Assembly: GCF_001424125.1 (NCBI RefSeq)
Contig: NZ_LMQI01000005.1
Coordinates: forward strand, 215,566 to 279,565
DNA from: Cellulomonas sp. Leaf395
GTDB taxonomy: Bacteria; Actinomycetota; Actinomycetes; Actinomycetales; Cellulomonadaceae
Direction: 5' to 3'
DNA: 64,000 bases
The position numbers were made by a program, and so were the translations under genes. Shown piece after piece: positions 36,178 through 45,012 of this stretch. How positions within the stretch are numbered: the stretch's first letter is position 1; every line of letters begins with the position of its first letter. A model generated the notes under the pieces. The model searched no databases. It was not told the DNA's origin and saw only the letters and a list, made by a program, of their open reading frames with translations.

Positions 36178-37464
36178 ATGGGAGGCGAGGACGGGACCGG
36201 CGACGACGCCGAGCAGGTGCCGGTCGCGTTGCGGTCGGCGTTGGTGCAGGTCGCCGCCGACGTGCTGGGTGCCACCGAGCCGCTCGAGGTGCCGCCGTCA
36301 CTGCGCGCCGTGCACAAGTTCGCCCCCCGCCGTCGCGCGACCGCCGGCGCGGGGCCGCTGTGGGCGGCACTGCAGGACGAGGCCTTCCGAGCGCGAGTGG
36401 CTCGGGTGTGGGCACAAGCGAACCCGGAGCTCGCTGCCTCCGTCGCAGCCGACGCCCGGGAACCGGCGCAGCCGTCCCTGCGGGCAGCCGTCGGTGCCTG
36501 GCTCCTCGGGACCACCACGTGGCGCGACCTGCTGCCGCCGGACGACGTGCCCGCCGACGGCGGCGCGCAGGTCCAGGCACGGCTCGATCGCGCGCAGGTC
36601 GAGCTGGAACGGCTCCGGGCGGACGCCGCTGCGGCACGGGACGAGGCGCGCGCAGCCCAGGACCAGCTCGGGGCGCTGCAGCGTGAGCTGCGACGGCTGC
36701 GGTCGGATGCGGACCGCGCCCGCAGCGAGGGCAGGCGTGCGGCCGACGACGCTCGAGCATCGCTCGACGCGGCCGAGCTGGCGCGGTCCCGCGCCGAGGC
36801 CGACCTGCGACAGGCGAGCGACGAGCGGCGAACCGCACACGCCGAGCGCACTGCAGCCCGTGCCGAGCTCCGCGCTGCCCGCAAGCTGGCCGACGTCCGC
36901 GTGCGCCTCCTGCTCGACACCATCGTCGATGCCGCGAGCGGCCTGCGATCCGAGCTGGCCCTGCCGCCGGTCGCGGAGCTCCCCGCCGACCTCGTCAGCC
37001 CGCCGACGGAGCACCCTGCCGCGCGCCCCGGATCTCGCGGGCGCTCGGTGGACGACCCCGCTCTCCTCGACGAGTTGCTGCGGCAGCCCTGGGCGCACCT
37101 GCTGGTCGACGGCTACAACGTCTCCAAGTCGGGGTTCGGGGAGCTGTCGCTGGCCGAGCAGCGTCGCCGTCTCGTCGACGGGCTCTCCGTGATCGCGGCC
37201 CGCACCGGCGCCGAGGTGACCTGCTGCTTCGACGGGCAGGACGGTCAGACGCAGCCGTCCGGCGGGTCGTCGCGGGGCGTCCGGGTGCTGTTCTCGGTGG
37301 GCGAGATCGCCGACGACCTGATCCGTCGGCTCGTCCAGGCGGAGCCGCCGGGACGGGTGCTCGTCGTCGTCACGAGCGACCGGGAGGTCGTCCGCGACGT
37401 CGAGACCGCCGGTGCGTGGGTCGTGCCGTCGAGCACGCTGGTCGCGCGCCTGCAGCGCCTCTGA
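36178..37464 (+). CDS. NYN domain-containing protein with coiled coil
   Basis: This 428-residue protein has an acidic N-terminus, a globular region to about residue 125, a long Arg/Ala/Glu-rich coiled coil (about 135-250) and a C-terminal NYN/YacP-like domain (about 300-428). HLLVDGYNVSKSG and VTCCFDGQD hold conserved acidic residues of this PIN-like nuclease fold, and VVVTSDREVV a third. NYN proteins act on RNA. No substrate is known here. The ATG is set by a -10 box 7 nt upstream. Confidence 0.82.
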   Translation: MGGEDGTGDDAEQVPVALRSALVQVAADVLGATEPLEVPPSLRAVHKFAPRRRATAGAGPLWAALQDEAFRARVARVWAQANPELAASVAADAREPAQPSLRAAVGAWLLGTTTWRDLLPPDDVPADGGAQVQARLDRAQVELERLRADAAAARDEARAAQDQLGALQRELRRLRSDADRARSEGRRAADDARASLDAAELARSRAEADLRQASDERRTAHAERTAARAELRAARKLADVRVRLLLDTIVDAASGLRSELALPPVAELPADLVSPPTEHPAARPGSRGRSVDDPALLDELLRQPWAHLLVDGYNVSKSGFGELSLAEQRRRLVDGLSVIAARTGAEVTCCFDGQDGQTQPSGGSSRGVRVLFSVGEIADDLIRRLVQAEPPGRVLVVVTSDREVVRDVETAGAWVVPSSTLVARLQRL

Positions 37465-37486
37465 CGTCGTTGTCGGTGGTCGTGGT

Positions 37487-37492
37487 TAGCGT
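37487..37492 (+). promoter_or_regulatory. leaderless-type -10 hexamer for the Cys-rich micro-protein
   Basis: TAGCGT, 7 nt before ATG 37500 and 23 nt after the NYN gene stop. Confidence 0.55.
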
Positions 37493-37499
37493 CCGGGGC

Positions 37500-37730
37500 A
37501 TGATCATCGACTGCGACACCTGCACGGCGCACGCCACCGCGTGCGCGGACTGCGTCGTGACGTTCCTGACCATCCCCGTGCGCGCATCGCCTCCTGCACC
37601 GGTGTCCGCCGGTACGGAGCCGAGCGCAGCCGCAGGGGCGGTCGAGCTCGATGCCGCGGAGCAGCACGCCATCGGCGTGCTCGCGGCGTCGGGCCTCGTC
37701 CCGCCCCTGCGCCTGGTGCGCGCGGTGTGA
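37500..37730 (+). CDS. small Cys-rich conserved protein
   Basis: This 76-residue protein begins MIIDCDTCTAHATACADCVV, giving a CxxC-x7-CxxC pattern that could bind a metal. The remainder is Ala/Val-rich, with a short helical region (ELDAAEQHAIGVLAASGLV) near the C-terminus. No family name is recognised, though I recall similar small proteins at this locus in other actinobacteria. It has its own leaderless promoter and ends 4 nt from the convergent ligase gene stop. Confidence 0.65.
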   Translation: MIIDCDTCTAHATACADCVVTFLTIPVRASPPAPVSAGTEPSAAAGAVELDAAEQHAIGVLAASGLVPPLRLVRAV

Positions 37731-37734
37731 GCCG

Positions 37735-39549
37735 TCAGTCCTGCGCCGGGCCGTCGTAGAGCGCGTCGACCTCGCCCGCGTAGTCCTTGAGCACCTCGTT
37801 GCGTCGGATGCTGAGCTTCGGTGTGAGGTAGCCGTTGGCGATGGTGAGGTCCGTGTCGAGGATCCGGTACTTGCGGACCGACTCCGCGCGGGACACGGCC
37901 TTGTTCGCCTTCTCGACCGCCTTGTCGAGCGACGCCAGGACGTCCGCGTCCTTGCTCGCTTCCGCGAGCGTCATCTCCGGCTTGCCGTGCGCTGCCAGCC
38001 AGCCCGGCACGCCCTCGGGGTCGAGAGTGATGAGCGCGCCGATGTACGGACGCTGGTCACCGACCACGACCACCTGGCTGACCAGCGGGTGCGCACGGAT
38101 GCGGTCCTCGAGCACCGCCGGCGCGACGTTCTTGCCGCCGGCCGTGACGATGATCTCCTTCTTGCGTCCCGTGATCCGCAGGTAGCCGTCGTCGTCGAGC
38201 GACCCGAGGTCGCCGGTCCGGAACCACCCGTCGTGCACGGACTCCGCGGTCGCGGCGTCGTTGTTGTGGTAGCCGCGGAACACCTGGATACCCTGCAGCT
38301 CGATCTCGCCGTCGGCGGCGATCCGGACCCCGCTGCCCGGCAGCGGGAGCCCGACCGTGCCGATCTTGGTCCCTCGGCCGGGGCGGTTGACCGTCGCGGG
38401 CGCGGTCGTCTCGGTGAGCCCGTAGCCCTCGAGCACGTTCAGGCCGAGGCCACGGTAGAAGTGACCCAGGCGCTCACCGAGGGGCGCGCCGCCCGAGACT
38501 GCCCAGCGCGCCTGACCACCCAGGGCGTTGCGGAGCTTGTGCAGCACGAGGGCGTCCGCCACCTTGTGCTGGAGGCGGAGCCACAGGCTGGGCCCGCGCG
38601 GGTTGTCGAGGGCGCGCGAGTAGACGATCGAGGTCTTGGCGGCCCGCTGGAAGATCGATCCCTTGCCGGCGGCGGCAGCCTTCTGCTCGGCGGAGTTGTA
38701 GACCTTCTCGAACACGCGGGGGACCGCGAGGATGAACGTCGGGCGGAACGTGCCGAGGTCCTCCAGCAGCGTGACGGTGCTGGGGCTGTGCCCGAGGACC
38801 GCACCCGCGGGGATGCACAGCACCTCGATGAACCGCGCGAAGACGTGCGCGAGCGGCATGAAGAGCAGGGTGCGTGCGTTGGGCTCGCTGAACACCTCGT
38901 GCAGGTCGGCGACGGCGTTCACCGTCAGCACGTAGAAGTTGCCGTGCGTCAGCTCGACGCCCTTGGGCCGACCGGTGGTGCCTGACGTGTAGATGATCGT
39001 CGCGACGTCGGTCAGCGACGCGAGCGCACGCCGACGTGCGATCTCGTCGTCGCCCACCCCGGCGCCGCCCGTGACGAGCGTGTCGATCGCGCCGTCGTCG
39101 ATGACCAGCAGCTCGCGCAGGTGGGGTGTCTCCGCGCGGACCTCGTCGGCGACGGCCGCGTGCGCGGCGGACTCGACGACCAGCAGCGAGACGTCCGCAT
39201 CGGTCAGGATCCACAGGACCTGCTCGGCCGACGAGGTCTCGTAGAGCGGGACCGGCACGGCGCCGGCGGCCCAGATGGCCCAGTCGAGGAGCGACCACTC
39301 GTAGCGGGTCCGCGACATGATGCCGACGCGGTCACCGGGCTGCACGCCGCGCGCGACGAGGCCCTTGGCGACGGCGACGACCTCGGCGTCGAACTCCCGC
39401 GCGGTCAGGGGGATCCAGGGTCCGTCCTGCTGCGACTTGTGCTCGACCAGGACACCGTCGGGCGTGCTGCTGACGCGCTCGGCGAACAGGTCGTTGAGGT
39501 TTTTCGAGGGGTCGACCTCGATGCGCAACGGGAGGTGGAACTCGTCCAT
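37735..39549 (-). CDS. long-chain fatty acid-CoA ligase (FadD15-like)
   Basis: This 604-residue AMP-forming ligase activates fatty acids to acyl-CoA. It shows the P-loop IIYTSGTTGRPKGVELTH, YGLTETT, GWFRTGDLG and the hinge block GRKKEIIVTAGGKNV with the C-terminal catalytic lysine region. The insertion containing FIEVLCIPAG and the overall length fit long-chain acyl-CoA synthetases. The ATG at 39549 follows GGAG. A lysophospholipid acyltransferase gene nearby could use its product. Confidence 0.92.
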   Translation of the reverse strand: MDEFHLPLRIEVDPSKNLNDLFAERVSSTPDGVLVEHKSQQDGPWIPLTAREFDAEVVAVAKGLVARGVQPGDRVGIMSRTRYEWSLLDWAIWAAGAVPVPLYETSSAEQVLWILTDADVSLLVVESAAHAAVADEVRAETPHLRELLVIDDGAIDTLVTGGAGVGDDEIARRRALASLTDVATIIYTSGTTGRPKGVELTHGNFYVLTVNAVADLHEVFSEPNARTLLFMPLAHVFARFIEVLCIPAGAVLGHSPSTVTLLEDLGTFRPTFILAVPRVFEKVYNSAEQKAAAAGKGSIFQRAAKTSIVYSRALDNPRGPSLWLRLQHKVADALVLHKLRNALGGQARWAVSGGAPLGERLGHFYRGLGLNVLEGYGLTETTAPATVNRPGRGTKIGTVGLPLPGSGVRIAADGEIELQGIQVFRGYHNNDAATAESVHDGWFRTGDLGSLDDDGYLRITGRKKEIIVTAGGKNVAPAVLEDRIRAHPLVSQVVVVGDQRPYIGALITLDPEGVPGWLAAHGKPEMTLAEASKDADVLASLDKAVEKANKAVSRAESVRKYRILDTDLTIANGYLTPKLSIRRNEVLKDYAGEVDALYDGPAQD

Positions 39550-39758
39550 GCTGGCTCCAGTGACAGAGGGGCGAAGTGTGCCCTGAGGATACGGGACGTG
39601 CGGCCCGCCGCAGGGAGCACCCGAATGGGTACGCTCTGCGGCGGACAGGTGGCGGTGTCTCCGGACGCGTGCGCCCGGCGCCGCACAGGCGGATAGCGTG
39701 GGAGCCCGCACCGGACGGTAGCGAGCACGGGAACGAGCGCGTAGGAGCACACACGAAC

Positions 39759-40706
39759 ATGCACGCCATCGGTGTGGACATCGGCGGGACGAAGATCGCG
39801 GCGGGGGTCGTCGACGAGGACGGCACGATCCTTGCCCAGACGCGACGCGACACGTCGCCCGACGACGTCGCAGGCATCGACAAGGCGATCGCCGAGGTCT
39901 ACCTGGAGCTGAGCGGGTCCTACGAGATCGGTGCCGTCGGCGTGGCAGCGGCCGGGTTCGTCTCCGCGGACCGGTCCTCGGTGCTCTTCGCGCCGAACAT
40001 CGCGTGGCGGGACTACCCCCTGCGCCAGAAGGTCCAGGCCATCCTGGGGGACGAGGACGTCCTGATCGTCGTCGAGAACGACGCCAACGCGGCCGGCTGG
40101 GCCGAGTTCCAGTTCGGTGCCGCGCGCGACGTCGACGACATGCTCATGCTCACGGTGGGCACCGGTCTTGGTGGCGCGATCGTGTCCAACGGAAAACTCG
40201 TCCGCGGCGCGTGGGGTGTCGCCGCCGAGATCGGGCACATGCGGGTGGTACCCGGCGGGCACTACTGCGGCTGCGGCCACGAGGGCTGCTGGGAGCAGTA
40301 CGCATCGGGGAGCGCCCTGGTCCGAGATGCGCAGGCCACGGTCATCATCCACCCGGAGCGCGCGACGCGGCTTCTGGAGCTGGCCGGCGGCGACGCCGTC
40401 AGGCTGACCGGTCCGCAGGTCACGCAGGCGGCGCAGGAGGGCGACCCGCTCGCCGTCGAGCTGCTCACGGAGCTCGGCCGGTGGGTCGGCGAAGGCGCCG
40501 CGTCGGCCACGGCGCTCCTCGACCCCGCGCTGATCGTCGTCGGCGGTGGCGTGGCGGACGCGGGCGACCTGCTCCTTGCACCGGCTCGCAAGAGCTTCGC
40601 GGAGCAGCTCTCGGGTCGCGGGCACCGCCCCGAGGCGTCGATCGTCGTGGCGTCGATGGGCAACGACGCGGGCCTGGTCGGCGCGGCCGACCTCGCGCGC
40701 GGCTGA
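39759..40706 (+). CDS. glk: ROK family glucokinase
   Basis: This 315-residue kinase phosphorylates glucose. It has the phosphate loop GVDIGGTKIAAG, the catalytic region VENDANAAGWAEF, MLTVGTGLGGAI and the ROK zinc motif CGCGHEGCWEQYASG. The ATG at 39759 follows AGGAG 11 nt upstream. In actinobacteria this ROK glucokinase is the main glucose-phosphorylating enzyme and some accept polyphosphate. It is near a phosphofructokinase gene, which also belongs to glycolysis. Confidence 0.93.
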   Translation: MHAIGVDIGGTKIAAGVVDEDGTILAQTRRDTSPDDVAGIDKAIAEVYLELSGSYEIGAVGVAAAGFVSADRSSVLFAPNIAWRDYPLRQKVQAILGDEDVLIVVENDANAAGWAEFQFGAARDVDDMLMLTVGTGLGGAIVSNGKLVRGAWGVAAEIGHMRVVPGGHYCGCGHEGCWEQYASGSALVRDAQATVIIHPERATRLLELAGGDAVRLTGPQVTQAAQEGDPLAVELLTELGRWVGEGAASATALLDPALIVVGGGVADAGDLLLAPARKSFAEQLSGRGHRPEASIVVASMGNDAGLVGAADLARG

Positions 40707-40742
40707 CGACGGGGTGCCGATCACCACGCTCACCCGCGCCGG

Positions 40743-41369
40743 TCAGACCACCGCGCCGGAGTCGTCGTCGTCGGGATCCCTGCGGTGCGGCATCCGCCAC
40801 AGCAGCACCCCGACGCCGACGACGAAGAGCGCGGCGGCCGCCTGCACGAGGGCCGGGGGAGCGTCACGCCAGAGAACGAGCACGATCAGCAAGAAGATCG
40901 GGACGCCCGCGGCCGCGCACCACGCCATCGTGAGCAGCGGGTCGCCGCCGAGGACAGGCCCGGGGTCCGGCGGCACGAAGTGCTCCTCCGCGTCGATGCT
41001 CGCCTCGGCGTCGTCGATCTGCGAGGTCCCGTCCCAGTCACGACCGCTCAGCTCCGGCGACACGTCCGCAGCGGGTCGCGCGACGCGCCGGTCCGCGACC
41101 CAGGGCGCGACCGGGAAGGTGAGCCCCGACGTCGGCTCGGTGCTCGCACTCGTCGGCGGGATGCTCTCGGGCTCCGGAGACTGCTCCTCGCCGCTGTACC
41201 CGTCGAGCTCGCCGAGCTCGGCGACGATCGCCGCCCACGCCTCGTCGTCGGTGGGTCGCGGTGGAACGGCATGATCGGGCAGCTCTCCAGCCGCGTCGGT
41301 CGAGGATGGCGGGACGTCCGCGCCCGTCGGCTGGACGCCGTCGTCGGAGTCGTCAGGGCGAGGTGCCAT
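40743..41369 (-). CDS. hypothetical protein with acidic N-terminus and two membrane helices
   Basis: This 208-residue protein has a long, acidic, Pro/Ser-rich N-terminal part (about 1-140), then EEHFVPPDPGPVLGGDPLLTM followed by two membrane helices (about 149-168 and 175-193) and a short charged tail. It resembles conserved actinobacterial proteins of unknown function. The ATG at 41369 lies 6 nt behind TAGAGT. Its stop is 36 nt from the convergent glk stop. Confidence 0.7.
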   Translation of the reverse strand: MAPRPDDSDDGVQPTGADVPPSSTDAAGELPDHAVPPRPTDDEAWAAIVAELGELDGYSGEEQSPEPESIPPTSASTEPTSGLTFPVAPWVADRRVARPAADVSPELSGRDWDGTSQIDDAEASIDAEEHFVPPDPGPVLGGDPLLTMAWCAAAGVPIFLLIVLVLWRDAPPALVQAAAALFVVGVGVLLWRMPHRRDPDDDDSGAVV

Positions 41370-41375
41370 AAGAGC

Positions 41376-41381
41376 ACTCTA
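41376..41381 (-). promoter_or_regulatory. leaderless-type -10 hexamer within a palindrome
   Basis: TAGAGT on the minus strand is 6 nt before ATG 41369 and forms half of the palindrome ACTCTAGAGT. Confidence 0.55.
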
Positions 41382-41502
41382 GAGTCGGACCGAGCAGTCG
41401 GGGTCGTTCGCGCTGGGTCCCGGTTGCCGCACAGGGTCGTCGGGAGCGTGCGCCGGGCTCGGGTGGACGGACAGTCCGTGTGTCGGGTCGAGAGGTGAGC
41501 CG

Positions 41503-42303
41503 TTGTTCTACTGGTTGATGAAGCGGGTGTTCGTGGGCCCGCTGCTGCACCTGGTCTACCGGCCGTGGGTGCGCGGCGCCGAGAACGTGCCGGAGGAGGG
41601 CGCCGCCATCATGGCGAGCAACCACCTCGCGGTGATCGACTCGTTCTTCCTGCCCCTGGTCCTCGATCGTGAGCTCGTGTTCATCGGCAAGCAGGAGTAC
41701 TTCACGGGTGCCGGGATCAAGGGCCGGCTGACCGCTGGGTTCATGCGTGGCGTCGGCACGATCCCCGTGGACCGCGGGGGCGGCAAGGCGAGCGAGGCTG
41801 CGCTGCGCACCGGCCTGCGTCGCCTGGCGGACGGGGACCTCTTCGGTATCTACCCCGAGGGCACCCGCAGCCCTGACGGTCGGTTGTACCGCGGCAAGAC
41901 GGGCATCGCGCGGCTGGCTCTGGAGTCCGGCGCCCCGGTGATCCCGGTCGCGATGGTCGGCACCGACGAGGCGCAGCCCCCGGGCCGGCGGATCCCGAAG
42001 GTCATGCGCATCGGCGTCGTCATCGGCGAGCCGCTCGACTTCAGCCGCTACAAGGGCATGGAGAACGACCGGTTCATCCTGCGCTCCGTGACGGACGAGA
42101 TCATGTACGCCGTGATGAGCCTGTCGGGCCAGGAGTACGTCGACGTGTACGCGGCGACGCAGAAGGCCCGGATCGCGACCGGTCACCCGGCCGTCGCGGG
42201 CGACGCGGTCGACCACCTGCCGGCCGCGCCGGGCGGACGTCCGGTGCCGGACGTCCAGGTGCCGGTACCGCCGCAGGACGAGGCCGGGACGTCAGTAGGA
42301 TGA
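41503..42303 (+). CDS. 1-acyl-sn-glycerol-3-phosphate acyltransferase (PlsC-like)
   Basis: This 266-residue acyltransferase has the catalytic HxxxxD motif in SNHLAVIDSFF, the glycerol-phosphate block YPEGTRSPDGRLYRGKTG and VIPVAMVGTDE. It makes or remodels phosphatidic acid at the membrane. It starts at TTG 41503 with AGAGGTGAG just upstream, a rare start codon that the ribosome site supports. The last 50 residues are a Pro/Ala-rich extension. It precedes the phosphofructokinase gene by 79 nt. Confidence 0.88.
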   Translation: MFYWLMKRVFVGPLLHLVYRPWVRGAENVPEEGAAIMASNHLAVIDSFFLPLVLDRELVFIGKQEYFTGAGIKGRLTAGFMRGVGTIPVDRGGGKASEAALRTGLRRLADGDLFGIYPEGTRSPDGRLYRGKTGIARLALESGAPVIPVAMVGTDEAQPPGRRIPKVMRIGVVIGEPLDFSRYKGMENDRFILRSVTDEIMYAVMSLSGQEYVDVYAATQKARIATGHPAVAGDAVDHLPAAPGGRPVPDVQVPVPPQDEAGTSVG

Positions 42304-42382
42304 CGCGGTCGGCCGTAGCGCCGACATCGTGGCGCGCCGCTGATGCCGGTGCGCCGAAGGTTGTCTACGAGAGGTGTGTCTC

Positions 42383-43603
42383 ATGTCGGTTCGTCGCGTC
42401 GCCCTCCTGACCGCAGGTGGCTTCGCCCCGTGCCTGTCGTCCGCCGTCGGCGGACTCATCGAGCGATACACGCAGATCGCTCCCGACATCGAGATCATCG
42501 CGTACCAGCACGGGTACTACGGCCTGCTGCGCGGCGACAAGATCGTCGTCGACGACGAGACGCGCGCGAAGGCCGGCATCCTGCACAAGTTCGGCGGCTC
42601 GCCGATCGGCAACTCGCGCGTCAAGCTCACCAACGCGAAGGACTGCGTGAAGCGTGGGCTCGTCCAGGAGGGTCAGGACCCGCTGCAGGTCGCTGCGGAG
42701 CAGCTCAAGGCCGACGGCGTCGACGTGCTGCACACCATCGGTGGCGACGACACGAACACGACGGCCGCGGACCTCGCCGCCTACCTGCACGAGAACGGCT
42801 ACGACCTGACCGTCGTCGGCCTGCCCAAGACGATCGACAACGACGTGGTGCCCATCAAGCAGTCGCTGGGTGCCTGGACCGCTGCCGAGGAGGCCGCGGG
42901 CTTCGCCGCGAACATCATCGGTGAGCACCGCTCCGGACCGCGCATGCTCATCGTGCACGAGGTCATGGGCCGGCACTGCGGGTGGCTCACCGCCGCCGCG
43001 GCCGCGGAGTACCGCAAGTGGCTCGACACCCAGGAGTGGGTCCCCGGCATCGGCCTCACTCGGGAGCGGTGGGACATCCACGCGGTGTTCGTGCCCGAGC
43101 TCGCGCTCGACATCGACGCCGAGGCCGCCCGCCTCAAGGCGATCATGGACGAGCAGGGCAACGTCAACATCTTCCTGTCCGAGGGCGCCGGCATGCACGA
43201 GATCGTCGAGCAGCTCGAGGCCGCCGGCACGCCGGTGGAGCGCGACCCGTTCGGTCACGTGAAGCTGGACACCGTGAACCCGGGGCAGTGGTTCGCCAAG
43301 CAGTTCGGCGAGAAGCTGGGCGCCGAGAAGACGATGGTGCAGAAGTCCGGGTACTACTCGCGCGCCGCGGCCGCGAACGCCGAGGACCTGCGGCTCATCA
43401 AGTCGATGACCGACCTCGCGGTCGACTCCGCCCTGCGCGGCGAGTCCGGCGTGATCGGTCACGACGAGGAGCAGGGCGACGTCCTGCGTGCCATCGAGTT
43501 CCCGCGCATCGCGGGCGGCAAGGCGTTCGACGTCTCCCAGCCGTGGTTCGGCGCGCTGCTCGAGGACATCGGTCAGCCACTGGTCCCTGCGAGCCACTCA
43601 TGA
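42383..43603 (+). CDS. pfp: pyrophosphate-dependent 6-phosphofructokinase
   Basis: This 406-residue enzyme interconverts fructose 6-phosphate and fructose 1,6-bisphosphate. The nucleotide-site motif reads GGDDTN and the catalytic block PKTIDND; both are signatures of pyrophosphate-using rather than ATP-using enzymes. The N-terminal AGGFAPCLSS and MGRHCGWL are also typical. PPi use makes the step reversible. Its stop overlaps the start of the DAHP synthase gene in ATGA. Confidence 0.9.
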   Translation: MSVRRVALLTAGGFAPCLSSAVGGLIERYTQIAPDIEIIAYQHGYYGLLRGDKIVVDDETRAKAGILHKFGGSPIGNSRVKLTNAKDCVKRGLVQEGQDPLQVAAEQLKADGVDVLHTIGGDDTNTTAADLAAYLHENGYDLTVVGLPKTIDNDVVPIKQSLGAWTAAEEAAGFAANIIGEHRSGPRMLIVHEVMGRHCGWLTAAAAAEYRKWLDTQEWVPGIGLTRERWDIHAVFVPELALDIDAEAARLKAIMDEQGNVNIFLSEGAGMHEIVEQLEAAGTPVERDPFGHVKLDTVNPGQWFAKQFGEKLGAEKTMVQKSGYYSRAAAANAEDLRLIKSMTDLAVDSALRGESGVIGHDEEQGDVLRAIEFPRIAGGKAFDVSQPWFGALLEDIGQPLVPASHS

Positions 43604-44952
43604 GCGTCGAGACGGACCCGCAGGTCGTCGCCGGGCTGGACGCCTGGCGGTCGATGGGGGCGCTCCAGCAGCCACAGTGGCCGGACGCGACCGCCCTCGA
43701 CGCGGTGACGTCGAAGCTGTCCACGCTCCCGCCGCTCGTCTTCGCCGGCGAGGCCGATCACCTGCGCGCTCAGCTGGCCGCGGCGGGTCGGGGCGAGGCG
43801 TTCCTGCTCCAGGGCGGAGACTGTGCGGAGACGTTCAGCACCGCGACCGCGGACAACATCCGCAACAAGATCAAGACGATCCTGCAGATGGCTGTCGTGC
43901 TGACGTACGGCGCCAGCCTGCCCGTCATCAAGATGGGCCGGATGGCCGGGCAGTACGCCAAGCCCCGCAGCTCGGACTCGGAGACCCGTGACGGTGTGAC
44001 GTTGCCCGCGTTCCGCGGCGACATCATCAACGACTACGAGTTCACGCCGCAGGCCCGCACGCCGGACCCGCAGCGGCTGCTCGAGGCGTACCACACGTCC
44101 GCCTCGACGCTGAACCTCATCCGGGCGTTCACGACGGGCGGCTTCGCCTCGCTGCTGCGGGTGCACGAGTGGAACCGCGGATTCATGGCGAACCCGTCGT
44201 ACTCGCGCTACGAGGAGATCGCGGCGGAGATCGACCGGGCCATCCGCTTCATGGCGGCCTGCGGTGCCGACTTCGACGCGCTCCGGTCCGTCGACTTCTT
44301 CTCGAGCCACGAGGGCCTGCTGCTCGACTACGAGCGCCCGCTGACCCGCATCGACTCGCGGACCGGGCTGCCGTACGACTGCTCTGCGCACTTCGTGTGG
44401 ATCGGCGAGCGCACCCGTCAGCTCGGCGGAGCGCACGTGGACTACTTCTCGCGCGTGCAGAACCCGCTCGGCATCAAGCTGGGCCCGACGACGACGGGCG
44501 ACGACGCGCTGGCGCTCATCGACAAGCTGAACCCGCAGGGGGAGGCCGGTCGCATCACGTTCATCACCCGCATGGGTGCCGGCAAGGTGCGCGACCTGCT
44601 GCCCGCTCTCGTCGAGAAGGTGACGGCGGACGGTCGGCCGGTGACCTGGGTGTGCGACCCGATGCACGGCAACGGGATCACGTCCGCGTCCGGCTACAAG
44701 ACCCGGCGCTTCTCCGACGTCATGGACGAGGTCGCCGGGTTCTTCGAGGTGCACCGCGGGCTCGGCACCGTGCCCGGCGGCCTGCACATCGAGCTCACCG
44801 GTGACGACGTCACCGAGGTGCTGGGCGGGTCCGAGGAGATCGACGACGAGGGCCTGGCACGACGGTACGAGACGCTCGTCGACCCGCGGCTGAACCACCA
44901 GCAGTCGCTGGAGATGGCGTTCCAGGTCGTGGAGCTGCTCCGGGCGTCCTGA
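43600..44952 (+). CDS. aroG: class II 3-deoxy-7-phosphoheptulonate synthase
   Basis: This 450-residue enzyme condenses phosphoenolpyruvate with erythrose 4-phosphate, the first step of the shikimate pathway. Class II hallmarks are LLQGGDCAETF, IKMGRMAGQYAKPRSS, KLGPTTTGDDAL and WVCDPMHGN with metal and PEP ligands. It is translated directly after the phosphofructokinase gene through a 4-nt overlap. In mycobacteria this enzyme partners a chorismate mutase, which is not present here. Confidence 0.95.
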   Translation: MSVETDPQVVAGLDAWRSMGALQQPQWPDATALDAVTSKLSTLPPLVFAGEADHLRAQLAAAGRGEAFLLQGGDCAETFSTATADNIRNKIKTILQMAVVLTYGASLPVIKMGRMAGQYAKPRSSDSETRDGVTLPAFRGDIINDYEFTPQARTPDPQRLLEAYHTSASTLNLIRAFTTGGFASLLRVHEWNRGFMANPSYSRYEEIAAEIDRAIRFMAACGADFDALRSVDFFSSHEGLLLDYERPLTRIDSRTGLPYDCSAHFVWIGERTRQLGGAHVDYFSRVQNPLGIKLGPTTTGDDALALIDKLNPQGEAGRITFITRMGAGKVRDLLPALVEKVTADGRPVTWVCDPMHGNGITSASGYKTRRFSDVMDEVAGFFEVHRGLGTVPGGLHIELTGDDVTEVLGGSEEIDDEGLARRYETLVDPRLNHQQSLEMAFQVVELLRAS

Positions 44953-44967
44953 CGACGACACACCAGT

Positions 44968-45007
44968 CCGCCGCCGTCCTGGTCCGCTCCCGCGGGCGGG
45001 GCGGCGG
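44968..45007. terminator. bidirectional hairpin between aroG and the kinase gene
   Basis: CCGCCGCC (44968-44975) pairs with GGCGGCGG (45000-45007), with flanking CAG and CTG. It lies between two convergent stops. Confidence 0.6.
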
Positions 45008-45012
45008 CGCTG

